Assembly: GCA_964532405.1 (NCBI GenBank)
Contig: CAZHIC010000001.1
Span: 1 to 64,000 of the forward strand
DNA length: 64,000 bases
Direction of reading: 5' to 3'
Origin: PALSA-1006 sp964532405
Lineage (GTDB): Bacteria; Pseudomonadota; Gammaproteobacteria; Burkholderiales; Gallionellaceae
The notes under the pieces were generated by a model. The model made no database searches. It was not told the origin of the DNA and saw nothing but the letters and a program-made list of their open reading frames with translations. This document shows positions 1-9,053 of the stretch, in pieces (position 1 is the first letter of the stretch; each line of letters begins with the position of its first letter). The translations under genes were made by a program, and so were the position numbers.

Positions 1-124
1 CTCGATGACCTGTTCGATAATTTATTTAGGGTGATTTTTAGAGATGCCCTTTAGTGATAGAAAATAATGTTCCCGCGAAGACAGGCTGCAATGTCCGCAC
101 TGAACGGGCGATCCGGATTCCTCC

Positions 125-604
125 CTATTGTGGGCCGTGTGGCTTATGGTGGCGGAAGGGCGCGAGTTCGCCGGGATGTCTGAGCATTTTGTTGACTTCG
201 TCCAAGTGCATCTCTTCCTGGACTATCATTTCTCGCGCGTACTCCTCCAGCAGAACGGAGTCTCCTTCGACGATCTTGAGCAGGTCGTAGTAACAGGCAA
301 GCGCGGACTCCTCGTGCTCCAAGCTCTCTCTGAGTATGTCGCCGATGTCGTGTTTTTCGGTCTCCAGCAAAGCGCCGATTTTTAGCGACGGATGCCCGCC
401 GAGCAAAGTGACCAGTTCGCCCGCCTTTTGCGCGTGCAACAGCCCTTCTTCGGCATTGCTCTTGAGCCAAGAGACAATGGGGATACGGTTGTAGCCAAAC
501 ACCATCAACGAATAATGGGTATAACGCACCACACCTGCCAACTCGGCCTCCATGATGCTGTTGAGTGCAATGATCGCGCGCTCCAATTTTTTCTGGTCTT
601 TCAT
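125..604 (-). CDS. Ferritin-like / bacterioferritin-like protein
   Basis: A 159-residue, almost all-helical protein that reads like a four-helix ferritin fold: an EAELAGVVRY helix near residue 20, EEGLLHAQK near 53-60, LEHEESALACYY near 96-106 and VQEEMHLDEV near 129-137. By family analogy it would bind a di-iron centre for iron oxidation and storage in the cytosol. Aligned by eye to E. coli Bfr with an offset of +3, E21, H57, E98, E130 and H133 match metal ligands, but Bfr Glu51 falls on Gly54 (Glu53 is next to it) and the haem-ligand Met52 falls on Leu55. It ends in a short His-rich tail (FRHHKPHGPQ). Single gene; the start is the ATG at 604. Family is fairly sure, iron storage function is inferred. 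Confidence 0.8.
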   Translation of the reverse strand: MKDQKKLERAIIALNSIMEAELAGVVRYTHYSLMVFGYNRIPIVSWLKSNAEEGLLHAQKAGELVTLLGGHPSLKIGALLETEKHDIGDILRESLEHEESALACYYDLLKIVEGDSVLLEEYAREMIVQEEMHLDEVNKMLRHPGELAPFRHHKPHGPQ

Positions 605-690
605 AGCTACCTTTCAAATAAGAGTTTCAAATTACGAGGGTGGTGCGAATTCGCACCACCGAAAAACGACATGCCTATATCCGGCCATCG

Positions 691-3231
691 CTAAAAACAT
701 CTACCGCGAACAGCAGCAAACGTTGCGACTATCCGATCTTTGGGTACGGGCCGACTGATGAAGTATCCCTGAACATTGTTGCAATGATGGCTTTTTAAGA
801 AATTGAGTTGTTCGGTCGTTTCCACCCCTTCGGCGATCACTTCCATTTTTAATCCGCGCGCAATGTAGATGATGGCATCGACGATGGCGGCATCTTCCAC
901 ATCGTGCAACACGTCCCGTACAAATGCTTGGTCGATCTTGATGCGGTCTATCGGGAAACGTTTGAGGTAAGACAACGAGGAGTAGCCTGTACCAAAGTCA
1001 TCGAGCGCCAGCTTGACTCCGATCCCCTTCAACCGGGACATCATTTTGCCCAACGCTTCATCCTCGCGCAGCAGCACCCCTTCGGTCATTTCGAGTTCCA
1101 AATATTCTGGCGCAAGCCCGGATGAAGTTAAGGCCTCCTCAACCGTGCTATCAAAACCGTCTTCTTTAAATTGGCGACCTGAAACATTGACCGAAATCAT
1201 CACTTTGTAACCCTGGTCATGCCAACCCCTCGCCTCCATACAGGCCGTCTGCAACACCCATTTTCCGATGGCGACGATCAGGCCAGAATCCTCGGCAATG
1301 GGAATAAATTCGGCGGGAGAAATAAGGCCTTCTTTCGGATCATGCCAGCGGATCAGCGCCTCCACCCCGGTTATTTCGCCTGTTCCCGTGTTTAATTGTG
1401 GCTGGTAGTGCAACTCGAATTCATTTCTTTGCAACGCGTGGCGCAAGTTATTCTGCAACTTGATACGTCGTAAAGCGACCTCGTTCATTTTTTGGGTGAA
1501 AAAATGATAGCCGTTGCGGCCACCCTGTTTGGCGCTGTACATGGCCGCATCCGCATGCCTGAACAGATTCTCAATATTTTCGCCATCGTCCGGATAGAGC
1601 GCAATACCGATACTGGCCGACACGAATAACTCTTGAAGATCAAAGAAAAACGGCGCGCATATCGACTGGATCAGCTTCTCCGCAATCTTGGCCGCCCCGC
1701 CATACCCGTCAATATCGGGCATCAGCAAAATGAATTCATCCCCTCCCTGGCGGGCGACCGTATCGCCCTCCCGCACACAACCCAATAACCTTTCTGCCGC
1801 GCTCTTCAGCAAGGCATCTCCCACCGGATGCCCGTATCCGTCATTAATGTCTTTGAAGTTGTCCAGATCAAGGTACATGACAGCCAGTTTGGTTTGCTGC
1901 CGATGCGCGCTCAGCAAGGCTTGAGACATGCGGTCGTTCAACAGATTGCGGTTTGCCAGACCGGTGAGCCCGTCATAGTTCGCCATCCGTTTAATGTGCT
2001 TTTCGGCCTCTTTGCGCTTGGTGATGTCGATGCCGATGGAGACATAGTTGGCAATCTCGCCTTTGTTGTTTTTTACGATGCTGATGGATTGCCATTCCGG
2101 GAAAACGTCACCGTTCTTCTTGCGGTTGTATAGTTCGCCTTTCCACGAGCCGTGGGTATTGATCCGCTTCCACATATTCTGGTAGAACTGATTATCCTGA
2201 CGGTCCGACCTCAAAATGCGCGGGTTCTGGCCAAACACCTCCCTTTCGCTGTATCCGGTGATGCGGACGAACGCGCTATTCACAAACACAATGTTGATAT
2301 CCGCATCGGTTATCAGGATCGCCTCCTCGCTGCTTTCCACCACTTTTGCCAGCAGGCTCATGCCTTCCGTCGCCATCTCCAAATTGCTGATGAAGGAGTT
2401 AAACGAATGGGCGATTTTGTCGATATCGGGATGTTCGTCTTCCAGCGCGACCTGCAATGACAAATCTCCGCTCTGATGTATCTCGTCTATCGTGGATTGA
2501 AGTTTCTTGACAGGTTGTGAAATATGCCGCTTTAGCAACACATTCACAAACAAGGCAATCAGCACCGAAACCCCGAGCTGAAATAACAGCATTCCGGCCC
2601 ACAGCCGTTGTTTGAACGCGGATACACGCTGCTCGTGCGCGGACAAGTCCATGGTGATATCGGCCGCACCGTTAACACTTCCCGATTTGACTTGGTGGCA
2701 AGACAGGCAATTGGTCCCACGAAAATTCTCGCTCGCCACAAAAGGAATGATGGCTCTCAGCACAGACACGCCACCGGAAATAATTTCACGGGTAAACGAA
2801 GCCGTGCCGGAAGCCATTACCTTGCGCGCCAACTCGTCATTAGGCCGCTCATCCGACACTCCGGGCCCATATTGAGCGCTAACCTGCTCTGCTCTAATGA
2901 CTCGCAATTCTCTGATGTTTTTGGAGGCGGACATCTTACGTACCAACAATTCGCGATTGCTTGGATCAGAAATTTGTCCTGTAACCATCAACAAATTGAG
3001 GCCGTTAATCAATCCGTCAGCCGTTTCGCCGGCCTGAGATTCAATATCTTTAATTCCCTGGGTATCGAATTGCTCAACTACCCAATATTGTGAGCACGCA
3101 AAAAATATTGCCAAAGAAATCTGAATGAGAAAATGCAAACGCCACTGAACGCCGACTCTGCTCCAAGCAGCAGATAGTCGCTCGATCAATTGCATCAATG
3201 GGGCAGCAGCTTTGTTTGCGGAGAAACTCAT
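691..3231 (-). CDS. Membrane PAS-GGDEF-EAL protein with periplasmic haem-c (CxxCH) sensor
   Basis: 846 residues. Membrane segments lie near residues 33-50 and 211-234 and flank a periplasmic region of about 160 residues carrying CLSCH at 175-179, a c-type haem attachment motif. Then come a HAMP-like stretch (about 235-290), PAS/PAC (about 292-408), GGDEF (intact GGDEF at 496-500) and EAL (EALIRW from 624, with DDFGTGYSS and EGVETTEQ later). Both catalytic motifs are intact, so it could make or break down cyclic-di-GMP in response to a redox or gas signal at the haem; that signal is inferred. The start is ATG at 3231 with AAGG just upstream. It is monocistronic and followed by the ferritin-like gene on the same strand. 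Confidence 0.9.
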   Translation of the reverse strand: MSFSANKAAAPLMQLIERLSAAWSRVGVQWRLHFLIQISLAIFFACSQYWVVEQFDTQGIKDIESQAGETADGLINGLNLLMVTGQISDPSNRELLVRKMSASKNIRELRVIRAEQVSAQYGPGVSDERPNDELARKVMASGTASFTREIISGGVSVLRAIIPFVASENFRGTNCLSCHQVKSGSVNGAADITMDLSAHEQRVSAFKQRLWAGMLLFQLGVSVLIALFVNVLLKRHISQPVKKLQSTIDEIHQSGDLSLQVALEDEHPDIDKIAHSFNSFISNLEMATEGMSLLAKVVESSEEAILITDADINIVFVNSAFVRITGYSEREVFGQNPRILRSDRQDNQFYQNMWKRINTHGSWKGELYNRKKNGDVFPEWQSISIVKNNKGEIANYVSIGIDITKRKEAEKHIKRMANYDGLTGLANRNLLNDRMSQALLSAHRQQTKLAVMYLDLDNFKDINDGYGHPVGDALLKSAAERLLGCVREGDTVARQGGDEFILLMPDIDGYGGAAKIAEKLIQSICAPFFFDLQELFVSASIGIALYPDDGENIENLFRHADAAMYSAKQGGRNGYHFFTQKMNEVALRRIKLQNNLRHALQRNEFELHYQPQLNTGTGEITGVEALIRWHDPKEGLISPAEFIPIAEDSGLIVAIGKWVLQTACMEARGWHDQGYKVMISVNVSGRQFKEDGFDSTVEEALTSSGLAPEYLELEMTEGVLLREDEALGKMMSRLKGIGVKLALDDFGTGYSSLSYLKRFPIDRIKIDQAFVRDVLHDVEDAAIVDAIIYIARGLKMEVIAEGVETTEQLNFLKSHHCNNVQGYFISRPVPKDRIVATFAAVRGRCF

Positions 3232-3645
3232 ACCTTAAACTGCTCGATTGACCGGTCAAGCTCACCTTGGGTGTCGGCCTTCGTTACAAAAACAACACCT
3301 TCTGGAGAATCAATTTCACGGTGCGTGACTTGAACTCTACTGCGGGGAGATAGGGCGGGGGGTGATTTTTCAAGCTTCATTATTTCTCATACCCATGTTC
3401 TGATTGAGACACAAAATGCCGCCCATCTTATCGACAGAGCTCTCATTTGACTATAGGCCATTTGGCCTAGATACCTTGTCAAATTGACTATGCCTTTTAC
3501 AGCGACAAATTTTTTTCAGCAGGAGGCTGTGCGGCTTATTAATTGCCAATTTCCAGAATCGTCGCTGTTTCAGGAAAAACCAAAAGACGTATTACAGTAT
3601 GAGAATGGTAGGGGGTGATTATGACGGCAACATGACAATGGTTTT
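3232..3645. other. Intergenic region, no gene seen
   Basis: About 410 bases between the start of the minus-strand PAS-GGDEF-EAL gene and the palindromic element at 3646. No open frame with coding character, RNA gene or clear terminator was seen. It presumably carries the promoter of the GGDEF-EAL gene, which reads leftward, but no convincing -35/-10 pair could be assigned. Confidence 0.5.
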
Positions 3646-3885
3646 CCTGATTAGCCACAAAGTTCAGCAGTCCCCTCGCCCACTTGTGGGATAACCAGCG
3701 ACTTGCACAGTTTTATCGTGCTTAGTCGAATGGCTAGTAGTTTCACCAGAGGGTTAGGGAGAGGGAAAGCCGTTGAGAAAGCCTCATTTTCCTATGCGCA
3801 CCCTCTCCCCCAGCCCCTCTCCCACAAGTGGGCGAGGGGAGCAAAACGGTGGACTGCAACCTGCTGAACTTCGTGGCTAATCAGG
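3646..3885. mobile_element. MITE-like element with terminal inverted repeats and an 8-bp target duplication
   Basis: A 240-bp segment bounded by 25-bp terminal inverted repeats (3646-3670 and 3861-3885, starting CCTGATTAGCCAC; 24 of 25 positions pair). It is flanked on both sides by the same 8-mer ATGGTTTT in direct orientation (3638-3645 and 3886-3893), which looks like a target-site duplication. It has no coding capacity. Inside are two inverted copies of a CCCTCGCCCACTTGTGGG hairpin. The left half also carries the ATAACCAGCGACTT...TAGTCGAATGGCTAGTAG segment that recurs inside addA at 14534-14587. It lies 24 bases past the stop of the HDOD-GGDEF gene. A parent transposase is not in this window. 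Confidence 0.8.
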
Positions 3886-3909
3886 ATGGTTTTTATTGGA
3901 CTATTTTGT

Positions 3910-5820
3910 TTATCCGGCGATGGTGCGGTTGCGCCCCGCAGCCTTGGCGGCGTAGAGGCGCTCGTCTGCCTGATGCATCATCGCTTCCAGACTCGCCAGC
4001 TGGACATTGGCAGTCAAGCCGATGCTGACCGTGAGGTGCAGCGTTTTGTTTTGCACTTGCAGGGGTTGGGAAGCGACGTATAGACGCAAGCGTTCGGCGT
4101 ATTGAAAACCGGCCTGTTCATCGGTGTCCGCGCAGATCACCAGAAATTCTTCTCCGCCCAAACGGCATACTATGTCTTGTTTGCGCGCGGCATGACGCAA
4201 GCTTTCGGCGACTATCCTGAGCGCATCATCGCCGAAATGGTGGCCGTAGGTGTCGTTGATCGATTTGAAACGGTCGATATCCACCATCATGCAGCAAACC
4301 GGACGTCCGCCGCGTGCCGCCACAGCCCACTCCTGCTCCAATCGTTCCATGCCGTAGCGACGGTTGGGTAAGCCGGTCAGCGCATCCGTCAGCGCCAATT
4401 CTTGCAGACGTTTATTGGACAGCGCCAGTTCATCGGCAAATTGGCGCAGTTGCAAGCGGTCTTCTTCCTGGGCTTGCTGCATCTGAATGATGCGTTGCGC
4501 GGCGCGGAGCCTTGCGGCCAAGACTTTCGGGTTGATCGGTTTGACAAGAAAATCATCTACCCCGGCTTCGAAAGCCTCGATCAACTTCTCCGTGCTTTCT
4601 TGGGCGGTGACGATGAAGAGATATATCTTGTCCCATTCCGGGTTTTTGCGTAGTTCCTTGCAGAACTCGATGCCATCCATCTCGGGCATGATCCAGTCGC
4701 TGATGATGAGCTGCGGGGGCGCGGCTTTGACGAGCTCCAATGCCTTGCGCCCGTTATCGGCGGCGGTGACGCTGTGCCCGGCTTTTTCCAGCATGGTTTT
4801 ATACAGCAACTGGATGGCGCGGTCGTCATCCACCAGCAGGATGCGCAATTTGAACGTGGCGGGCTGCGCACCGGGCAAATCGTCAACGGCCATTAAGTCC
4901 GGCGCGATGGAAGCGGAATTCAGCAACTCTTCGAAGGGAGGCAGGCCGGGTGTTGCGATGTTGAGCAAGTCGCTCCACTCCTCCAGGCTCTGCAGGACGC
5001 GATCTCCGATTTCGATGAGCGTGCCGGTTTCGATGCCTATCCGCGTGGCCAGCAGTATCAGTTGCGGCACGAGCCGGTAACGCTCCGCGGGCGCGGAGGT
5101 GCAGACCGTAGCCAGACGGTCGGCGAAATGGAAAAGTTGCAGCAAGCGCCAGTTGCGTTCTCCCTCGTGAAACTGGCTGAGCTCGGGTTGCTCCAGATGC
5201 AGCGCGATTTTTTGGAAAAGTTCCGGCATCCCCCAATCGGCAAGCATCAAGGCAGTAATCATGTTGTGATTCAGGCCGAAAGCGTTGCGTTCCAATTCAC
5301 GCAGATTGTTGGTGGCGGCGGATTGTGCTAACACTTGCGAATAGTCTTGCGCGAAGACGGTGGCCAGAGTCAGGCGACCGATCTGTGATAGCAGCCCCAG
5401 TAAAAAAGCCTCATCCGCAACGCCGACGTGCATTTTCGCCACAATCTCTTGCGCGGCGATGCCGCTGCAAGCCGAATGCATCCAGAATCTCTGATAGTCG
5501 AAACCCGCGCAAGCACCCGAACGAAAGTCTGTTACCAGAGAAAGTCCCAGTGCCAATTGGCGTACCGATTTGATGCCCAGCACCGTCACCGCATCCATGA
5601 TAGAGGCGACCGGACGCCCATTTCGATACACCAGCAGATTGGCTGCCTTGATGATGCGTGCGGCCAGAGCGGGGTCGTTATTGATGAGCCGGGCGATTTG
5701 TTGCGTGGAGGTGCCTTCTTGATCGGCTAGCTGGATGATCTGTAGCGCCACACCGCGCGGTGAAGGTAACTTGCCGTGAGCTTTGAAATCTTCAAATCTT
5801 TGATTCACAGATTGATCCAT
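3910..5820 (-). CDS. HDOD - receiver - GGDEF signalling protein
   Basis: About 636 residues from the ATG at 5820 (an upstream in-frame ATG at 5895 would add 25 residues of poorly conserved character). The N-terminal 20-215 region is an HDOD domain (PSPRGVALQI, NNDPALAARIIKAAN). A response-regulator receiver follows (ILLVDDD, phospho-acceptor Asp in LIISDWIMPEMDG, Lys in FLVKPIN), and then a short coiled linker and a GGDEF domain with GGEEF active-site residues and an intact I-site-like RxxD region not confirmed. It should be a phosphorylation-controlled diguanylate cyclase. No histidine kinase lies next to it. The ribosome binding site before either start is weak, so the exact start is uncertain. 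Confidence 0.85.
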   Translation of the reverse strand: MDQSVNQRFEDFKAHGKLPSPRGVALQIIQLADQEGTSTQQIARLINNDPALAARIIKAANLLVYRNGRPVASIMDAVTVLGIKSVRQLALGLSLVTDFRSGACAGFDYQRFWMHSACSGIAAQEIVAKMHVGVADEAFLLGLLSQIGRLTLATVFAQDYSQVLAQSAATNNLRELERNAFGLNHNMITALMLADWGMPELFQKIALHLEQPELSQFHEGERNWRLLQLFHFADRLATVCTSAPAERYRLVPQLILLATRIGIETGTLIEIGDRVLQSLEEWSDLLNIATPGLPPFEELLNSASIAPDLMAVDDLPGAQPATFKLRILLVDDDRAIQLLYKTMLEKAGHSVTAADNGRKALELVKAAPPQLIISDWIMPEMDGIEFCKELRKNPEWDKIYLFIVTAQESTEKLIEAFEAGVDDFLVKPINPKVLAARLRAAQRIIQMQQAQEEDRLQLRQFADELALSNKRLQELALTDALTGLPNRRYGMERLEQEWAVAARGGRPVCCMMVDIDRFKSINDTYGHHFGDDALRIVAESLRHAARKQDIVCRLGGEEFLVICADTDEQAGFQYAERLRLYVASQPLQVQNKTLHLTVSIGLTANVQLASLEAMMHQADERLYAAKAAGRNRTIAG

Positions 5821-6026
5821 GGAGTCGCCGCAATGTGTGTCGCGCGAATGCCGCGCTGGCGAACGGATTGTTCCATACTTGCGGGGTGCTGACAAAGAAA
5901 ATAAATGCTCATGTTCCAGGTTTGTCGGGGAGGGTTGCTGACATCAGATGTTTAACTTTCACAATAATTGCTGTAAGCAAGCGGCATTGGGTAAAATGCG
6001 TCCCTTTCGTCATGGGAATAATCAAG

Positions 6027-6269
6027 ATGGTCGCAAAGACCCCCAAGGCCTTGTCTTTCGAGGCGGCTGTGGCCGAGCTGGAGCAAGTGGTGGCGGATAT
6101 GGAGTCCGGCAAACTGTCGCTGGAAGATTCTCTGGCGGCGTATCAGCGCGGTGCCGAGCTGTTGACGCAATGCCGCAGCCGTCTGGATGATGCGCAGCAG
6201 CAAGTGCGCGTGCTGGAAGACGGCGTGTTGAAGAATTTTGCCGATACCACAAAGGCTGGCGATGCCTGA
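6027..6269 (+). CDS. xseB: Exodeoxyribonuclease VII small subunit
   Basis: 80 residues with the typical XseB pattern: SFEAAVAELEQVVADMESGKLSLEDSLAAYQRGAELLTQCRSRLDDAQQQV. The small subunit binds several-fold to XseA and is needed for exonuclease VII to degrade single-stranded DNA. The ATG at 6027 is chosen because GGGA lies 9 bases upstream and the family begins there; an ATG at 6012 is also in frame. It overlaps ispA by 8 bases (ATGCCTGA), giving the common xseB-ispA-dxs order. xseA is not in the window. Confidence 0.95.
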   Translation: MVAKTPKALSFEAAVAELEQVVADMESGKLSLEDSLAAYQRGAELLTQCRSRLDDAQQQVRVLEDGVLKNFADTTKAGDA

Positions 6270-7152
6270 TTTTCAAACGTGGATCAGCGCGCACCAGCTG
6301 CGCTTTGAAGATGTATTGAGCAAGCTGCTGCCCCCGGCGGACATCGCGCCGCAACGTTTGCACGCGGCGATGCGCTACAGCGTGCTGGACGGAGGCAAGC
6401 GCGTGCGGCCTTTGCTGGCTTTCGCGGCGGGTGAGTTGGCGGGGGCGGATGTTGCGCGCGTCAACTTTGCGGCGGCGGCGGTTGAGCTCATTCATGCCTA
6501 TTCGCTGGTGCATGACGATATGCCGTGCATGGACGACGATGTGCTGCGTCGCGGCAAGCCCACCTGCCATGTCGAATACGATGAAGCCACCGCGTTGCTG
6601 GTGGGCGATGCGTTGCAAAGCCTCGCGTTTCAAGCGTTGTCCGACACCAGCCTGACTGCCGATCCCGCACGCCAATTGAAAATGGTGAAGCTGCTTGCCG
6701 TGGCTTCCGGTTCGCGCGGCATGGCGGGCGGTCAAGCTTTCGACCTCGCCAGCGTGGGCAAGCAACTTGACCTGTCCGAGCTCGAATTTATGCACATCCA
6801 CAAGACCGGCGCATTGATACGCGCGGCGATTTTGCTGGGCGCCTATTGCGGGGAAGCCTTGAGCGATGTCCAGCTCGACAAGCTGGATCATTACGGCAAA
6901 TGCGTCGGCTTGGCTTTTCAGGTGGTGGACGATGTGCTCGACGCCGAGGCGGATACCGCGACCTTGGGCAAGACGGCGGGTAAAGATGCCGGCAATGACA
7001 AGCCGACTTATGTCACTTTGTTGGGTGTGGTTGCCGCGAAAAAAATGGCGGCGGAATTGCATCAGGATGCGCTGCAATCCTTGTCTGGGTTTGGCGACAA
7101 GGCGCAACGTCTGCGCGAATTGGCGGACTTTATTGTGATGAGAAAATATTGA
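6262..7152 (+). CDS. ispA: Farnesyl/geranyl diphosphate synthase
   Basis: 296 residues of the all-helical short-chain polyprenyl synthase family, which condenses IPP with DMAPP and GPP to make farnesyl diphosphate. The first Asp-rich motif is DDMPCMDDD (preceded by AYSLVHDD) and the second is DDVLD in VGLAFQVVDDVLD; GGKRVRP binds the IPP diphosphate. The start at 6262 overlaps the xseB stop and matches family N-termini (MPDFQTWI); an upstream in-frame ATG at 6238 would add eight residues. Its stop overlaps the dxs ATG (TGATG), so the two are very likely translationally coupled. Confidence 0.96.
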   Translation: MPDFQTWISAHQLRFEDVLSKLLPPADIAPQRLHAAMRYSVLDGGKRVRPLLAFAAGELAGADVARVNFAAAAVELIHAYSLVHDDMPCMDDDVLRRGKPTCHVEYDEATALLVGDALQSLAFQALSDTSLTADPARQLKMVKLLAVASGSRGMAGGQAFDLASVGKQLDLSELEFMHIHKTGALIRAAILLGAYCGEALSDVQLDKLDHYGKCVGLAFQVVDDVLDAEADTATLGKTAGKDAGNDKPTYVTLLGVVAAKKMAAELHQDALQSLSGFGDKAQRLRELADFIVMRKY

Positions 7153-8996
7153 TGTTTACTTTACTCGAAACCATCAATTCTCCCGACGAGCTGCGCCAGT
7201 TGGAGCGCAAGCAATTGCCGCAACTGGCCGACGAGCTGCGCGCTTTTTTGATCGAGTCGGTGAGCAAAACCGGCGGTCATCTTTCTTCCAATCTCGGCAC
7301 GGTCGAACTCACCATTGCATTGCACTATGTGTTCAACACGCCCGAAGATAAATTGGTGTGGGATGTCGGGCATCAGACTTACGCGCATAAAATACTGACG
7401 GGACGGCGCGAGGCGATGCAGACATTGCGCATGAAGGACGGCCTCGCCGGATTTCCGAAGCGCGAAGAAAGCCCGTATGACGCCTTCGGCACCGGGCACG
7501 CCAGCACGTCGATCTCGGCGGCATTGGGCATGGCGGTGGCGGCGCGGCTCGCGGGCAACGACCAGCGCGCGGTGGCCATCATCGGCGACGGCGCGATGAC
7601 CGGCGGTATGGCGTTCGAAGCGTTGAACAACGCGGGTTCGATCGACGCCAATCTGCTGGTGGTGTTGAACGACAACGATATGTCCATTTCCACGCCGGTC
7701 GGCGCGCTCAATAATTATCTGGCCAAGCTCATGTCGGGCCGTTTTTATGCGGCAATGCGGCGCGGTAGCGAGAAGGTGTTGAAGGGCATGCCTCCGGTGT
7801 TGGAGTTTGCCAAGCGCGCCGAGGAGCACGTCAAAGGCATGGTCATGCCGGGGACGCTGTTCGAGGAATTGGGCTTCAACTACATCGGCCCCATCGACGG
7901 ACATGATCTCGATACTTTGGTGACCACGCTGCACAACATCCGCGAGCTGGAAGGCCCGCAGTTTCTGCATGTTGTCACGCAAAAAGGCAAGGGCTATGCC
8001 CACGCGGAAGAAGATTGCGTGCTGTACCACGGTGTCAGCAAATTTGATCCGGCGCACGGTATCGTCGCCAAGCCTGTGGCGAAAAAGACCTATACCCACA
8101 TCTTTGGCGATTGGTTGTGCGATATGGCCGCCGCTGACTACAAGCTGGTGGGCATCACGCCCGCAATGTGCGAAGGCTCCGGGATGGGGGAGTTTGCGGA
8201 GAAATTTCCCGAGCGCTATTTCGATGTCGGCATCGCCGAACAGCATGCGCTCACCTTCGCGGCAGGCTTGGCTTGCGACGGCTACAAGCCGGTGGTGGCG
8301 ATCTACTCTACATTTTTGCAGCGCGCTTACGATCAGCTCATCCACGACATCGCCATCCAGAATCTGCCGGTGATGCTGGCGATTGATCGCGGTGGCTTGG
8401 TGGGCGCGGACGGCGCGACGCACGCGGGCAGCTTCGATCTCAGCTTCTTGCGCTGCATCCCCAACATGACCGTGATGGCGCCTGCCGACGAGAACGAATG
8501 CCGCCAGATGCTCACTACGGCTTATCGCATGAACACGCCGACCGCCGTGCGTTATCCGCGCGGTTGCGGCACGGGAGCCTTTGTACATAAGGCTTTGCAG
8601 GCTTTGCCTGTGGGCAAAGGTGAAGTGCGCCGCCAGGGCGAGCAGATTGCCATACTCGCTTTCGGCTCCATGCTCGCCCCCGCGCTGGAAGCGGCGGAAA
8701 CGCTGAATGCCACGGTCGCCAACATGCGCTTTATCAAACCGCTGGATGAGGAATTGGTGTTGAGTTTGGCGCGCACGCATCGTCTGTTGGTCACGGTGGA
8801 AGAGAACACCATCCAGGGCGGGGCGGGCAGCGCGGTGGCGGAGTGTCTTGCGCGGCATGGCATCGCTATACCAATACTGCATCTGGGTTTGCCGGATGCT
8901 TTCATCGAGCAGGGCGAGCCGTCCAAGCTGTTGGCCGATTGCGGTCTGGATGCGGTGGGGATCGCGAAGAGTATCAAGAATAAATTTCCCGACTAG
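7152..8996 (+). CDS. dxs: 1-deoxy-D-xylulose-5-phosphate synthase
   Basis: 614 residues. This thiamine-diphosphate enzyme joins pyruvate and glyceraldehyde-3-phosphate in the first step of the MEP isoprenoid pathway, supplying IspA next door. Visible signatures are VWDVGHQTYAHKILTGRR, the ThDP/Mg motif GDGAMTGGMAFEALNNAG, the pyrimidine-binding part DVGIAEQHALTFAAGLA, and DRGGLVGADGATHAG and RYPRG in the second half. Length is normal for Dxs (about 620). Start taken as the ATG overlapping the ispA stop. A 624-residue open frame on the opposite strand is a compositional shadow. Confidence 0.97.
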   Translation: MFTLLETINSPDELRQLERKQLPQLADELRAFLIESVSKTGGHLSSNLGTVELTIALHYVFNTPEDKLVWDVGHQTYAHKILTGRREAMQTLRMKDGLAGFPKREESPYDAFGTGHASTSISAALGMAVAARLAGNDQRAVAIIGDGAMTGGMAFEALNNAGSIDANLLVVLNDNDMSISTPVGALNNYLAKLMSGRFYAAMRRGSEKVLKGMPPVLEFAKRAEEHVKGMVMPGTLFEELGFNYIGPIDGHDLDTLVTTLHNIRELEGPQFLHVVTQKGKGYAHAEEDCVLYHGVSKFDPAHGIVAKPVAKKTYTHIFGDWLCDMAAADYKLVGITPAMCEGSGMGEFAEKFPERYFDVGIAEQHALTFAAGLACDGYKPVVAIYSTFLQRAYDQLIHDIAIQNLPVMLAIDRGGLVGADGATHAGSFDLSFLRCIPNMTVMAPADENECRQMLTTAYRMNTPTAVRYPRGCGTGAFVHKALQALPVGKGEVRRQGEQIAILAFGSMLAPALEAAETLNATVANMRFIKPLDEELVLSLARTHRLLVTVEENTIQGGAGSAVAECLARHGIAIPILHLGLPDAFIEQGEPSKLLADCGLDAVGIAKSIKNKFPD

Positions 8997-9053
8997 TATT
9001 GTCGGGTATTGGATATAATCAACTACCGCGATCAATCAAGCTAAAGGTTAATT

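Noticed and set aside
7161..9035. A 624-codon open frame on the minus strand opposite dxs
   Set aside because: It mirrors the GC-rich codon pattern of dxs, has Arg/His/Gln-rich nonsense composition and no recognisable domain; dxs is unmistakable on the plus strand. The same applies to long antisense frames opposite ispA, ftsK and dnaE.
8997..9053. Riboswitch or Zur site upstream of folE2
   Set aside because: The 57-base gap is too short for a known riboswitch fold and the weak ATAT palindrome does not match a Zur box convincingly.
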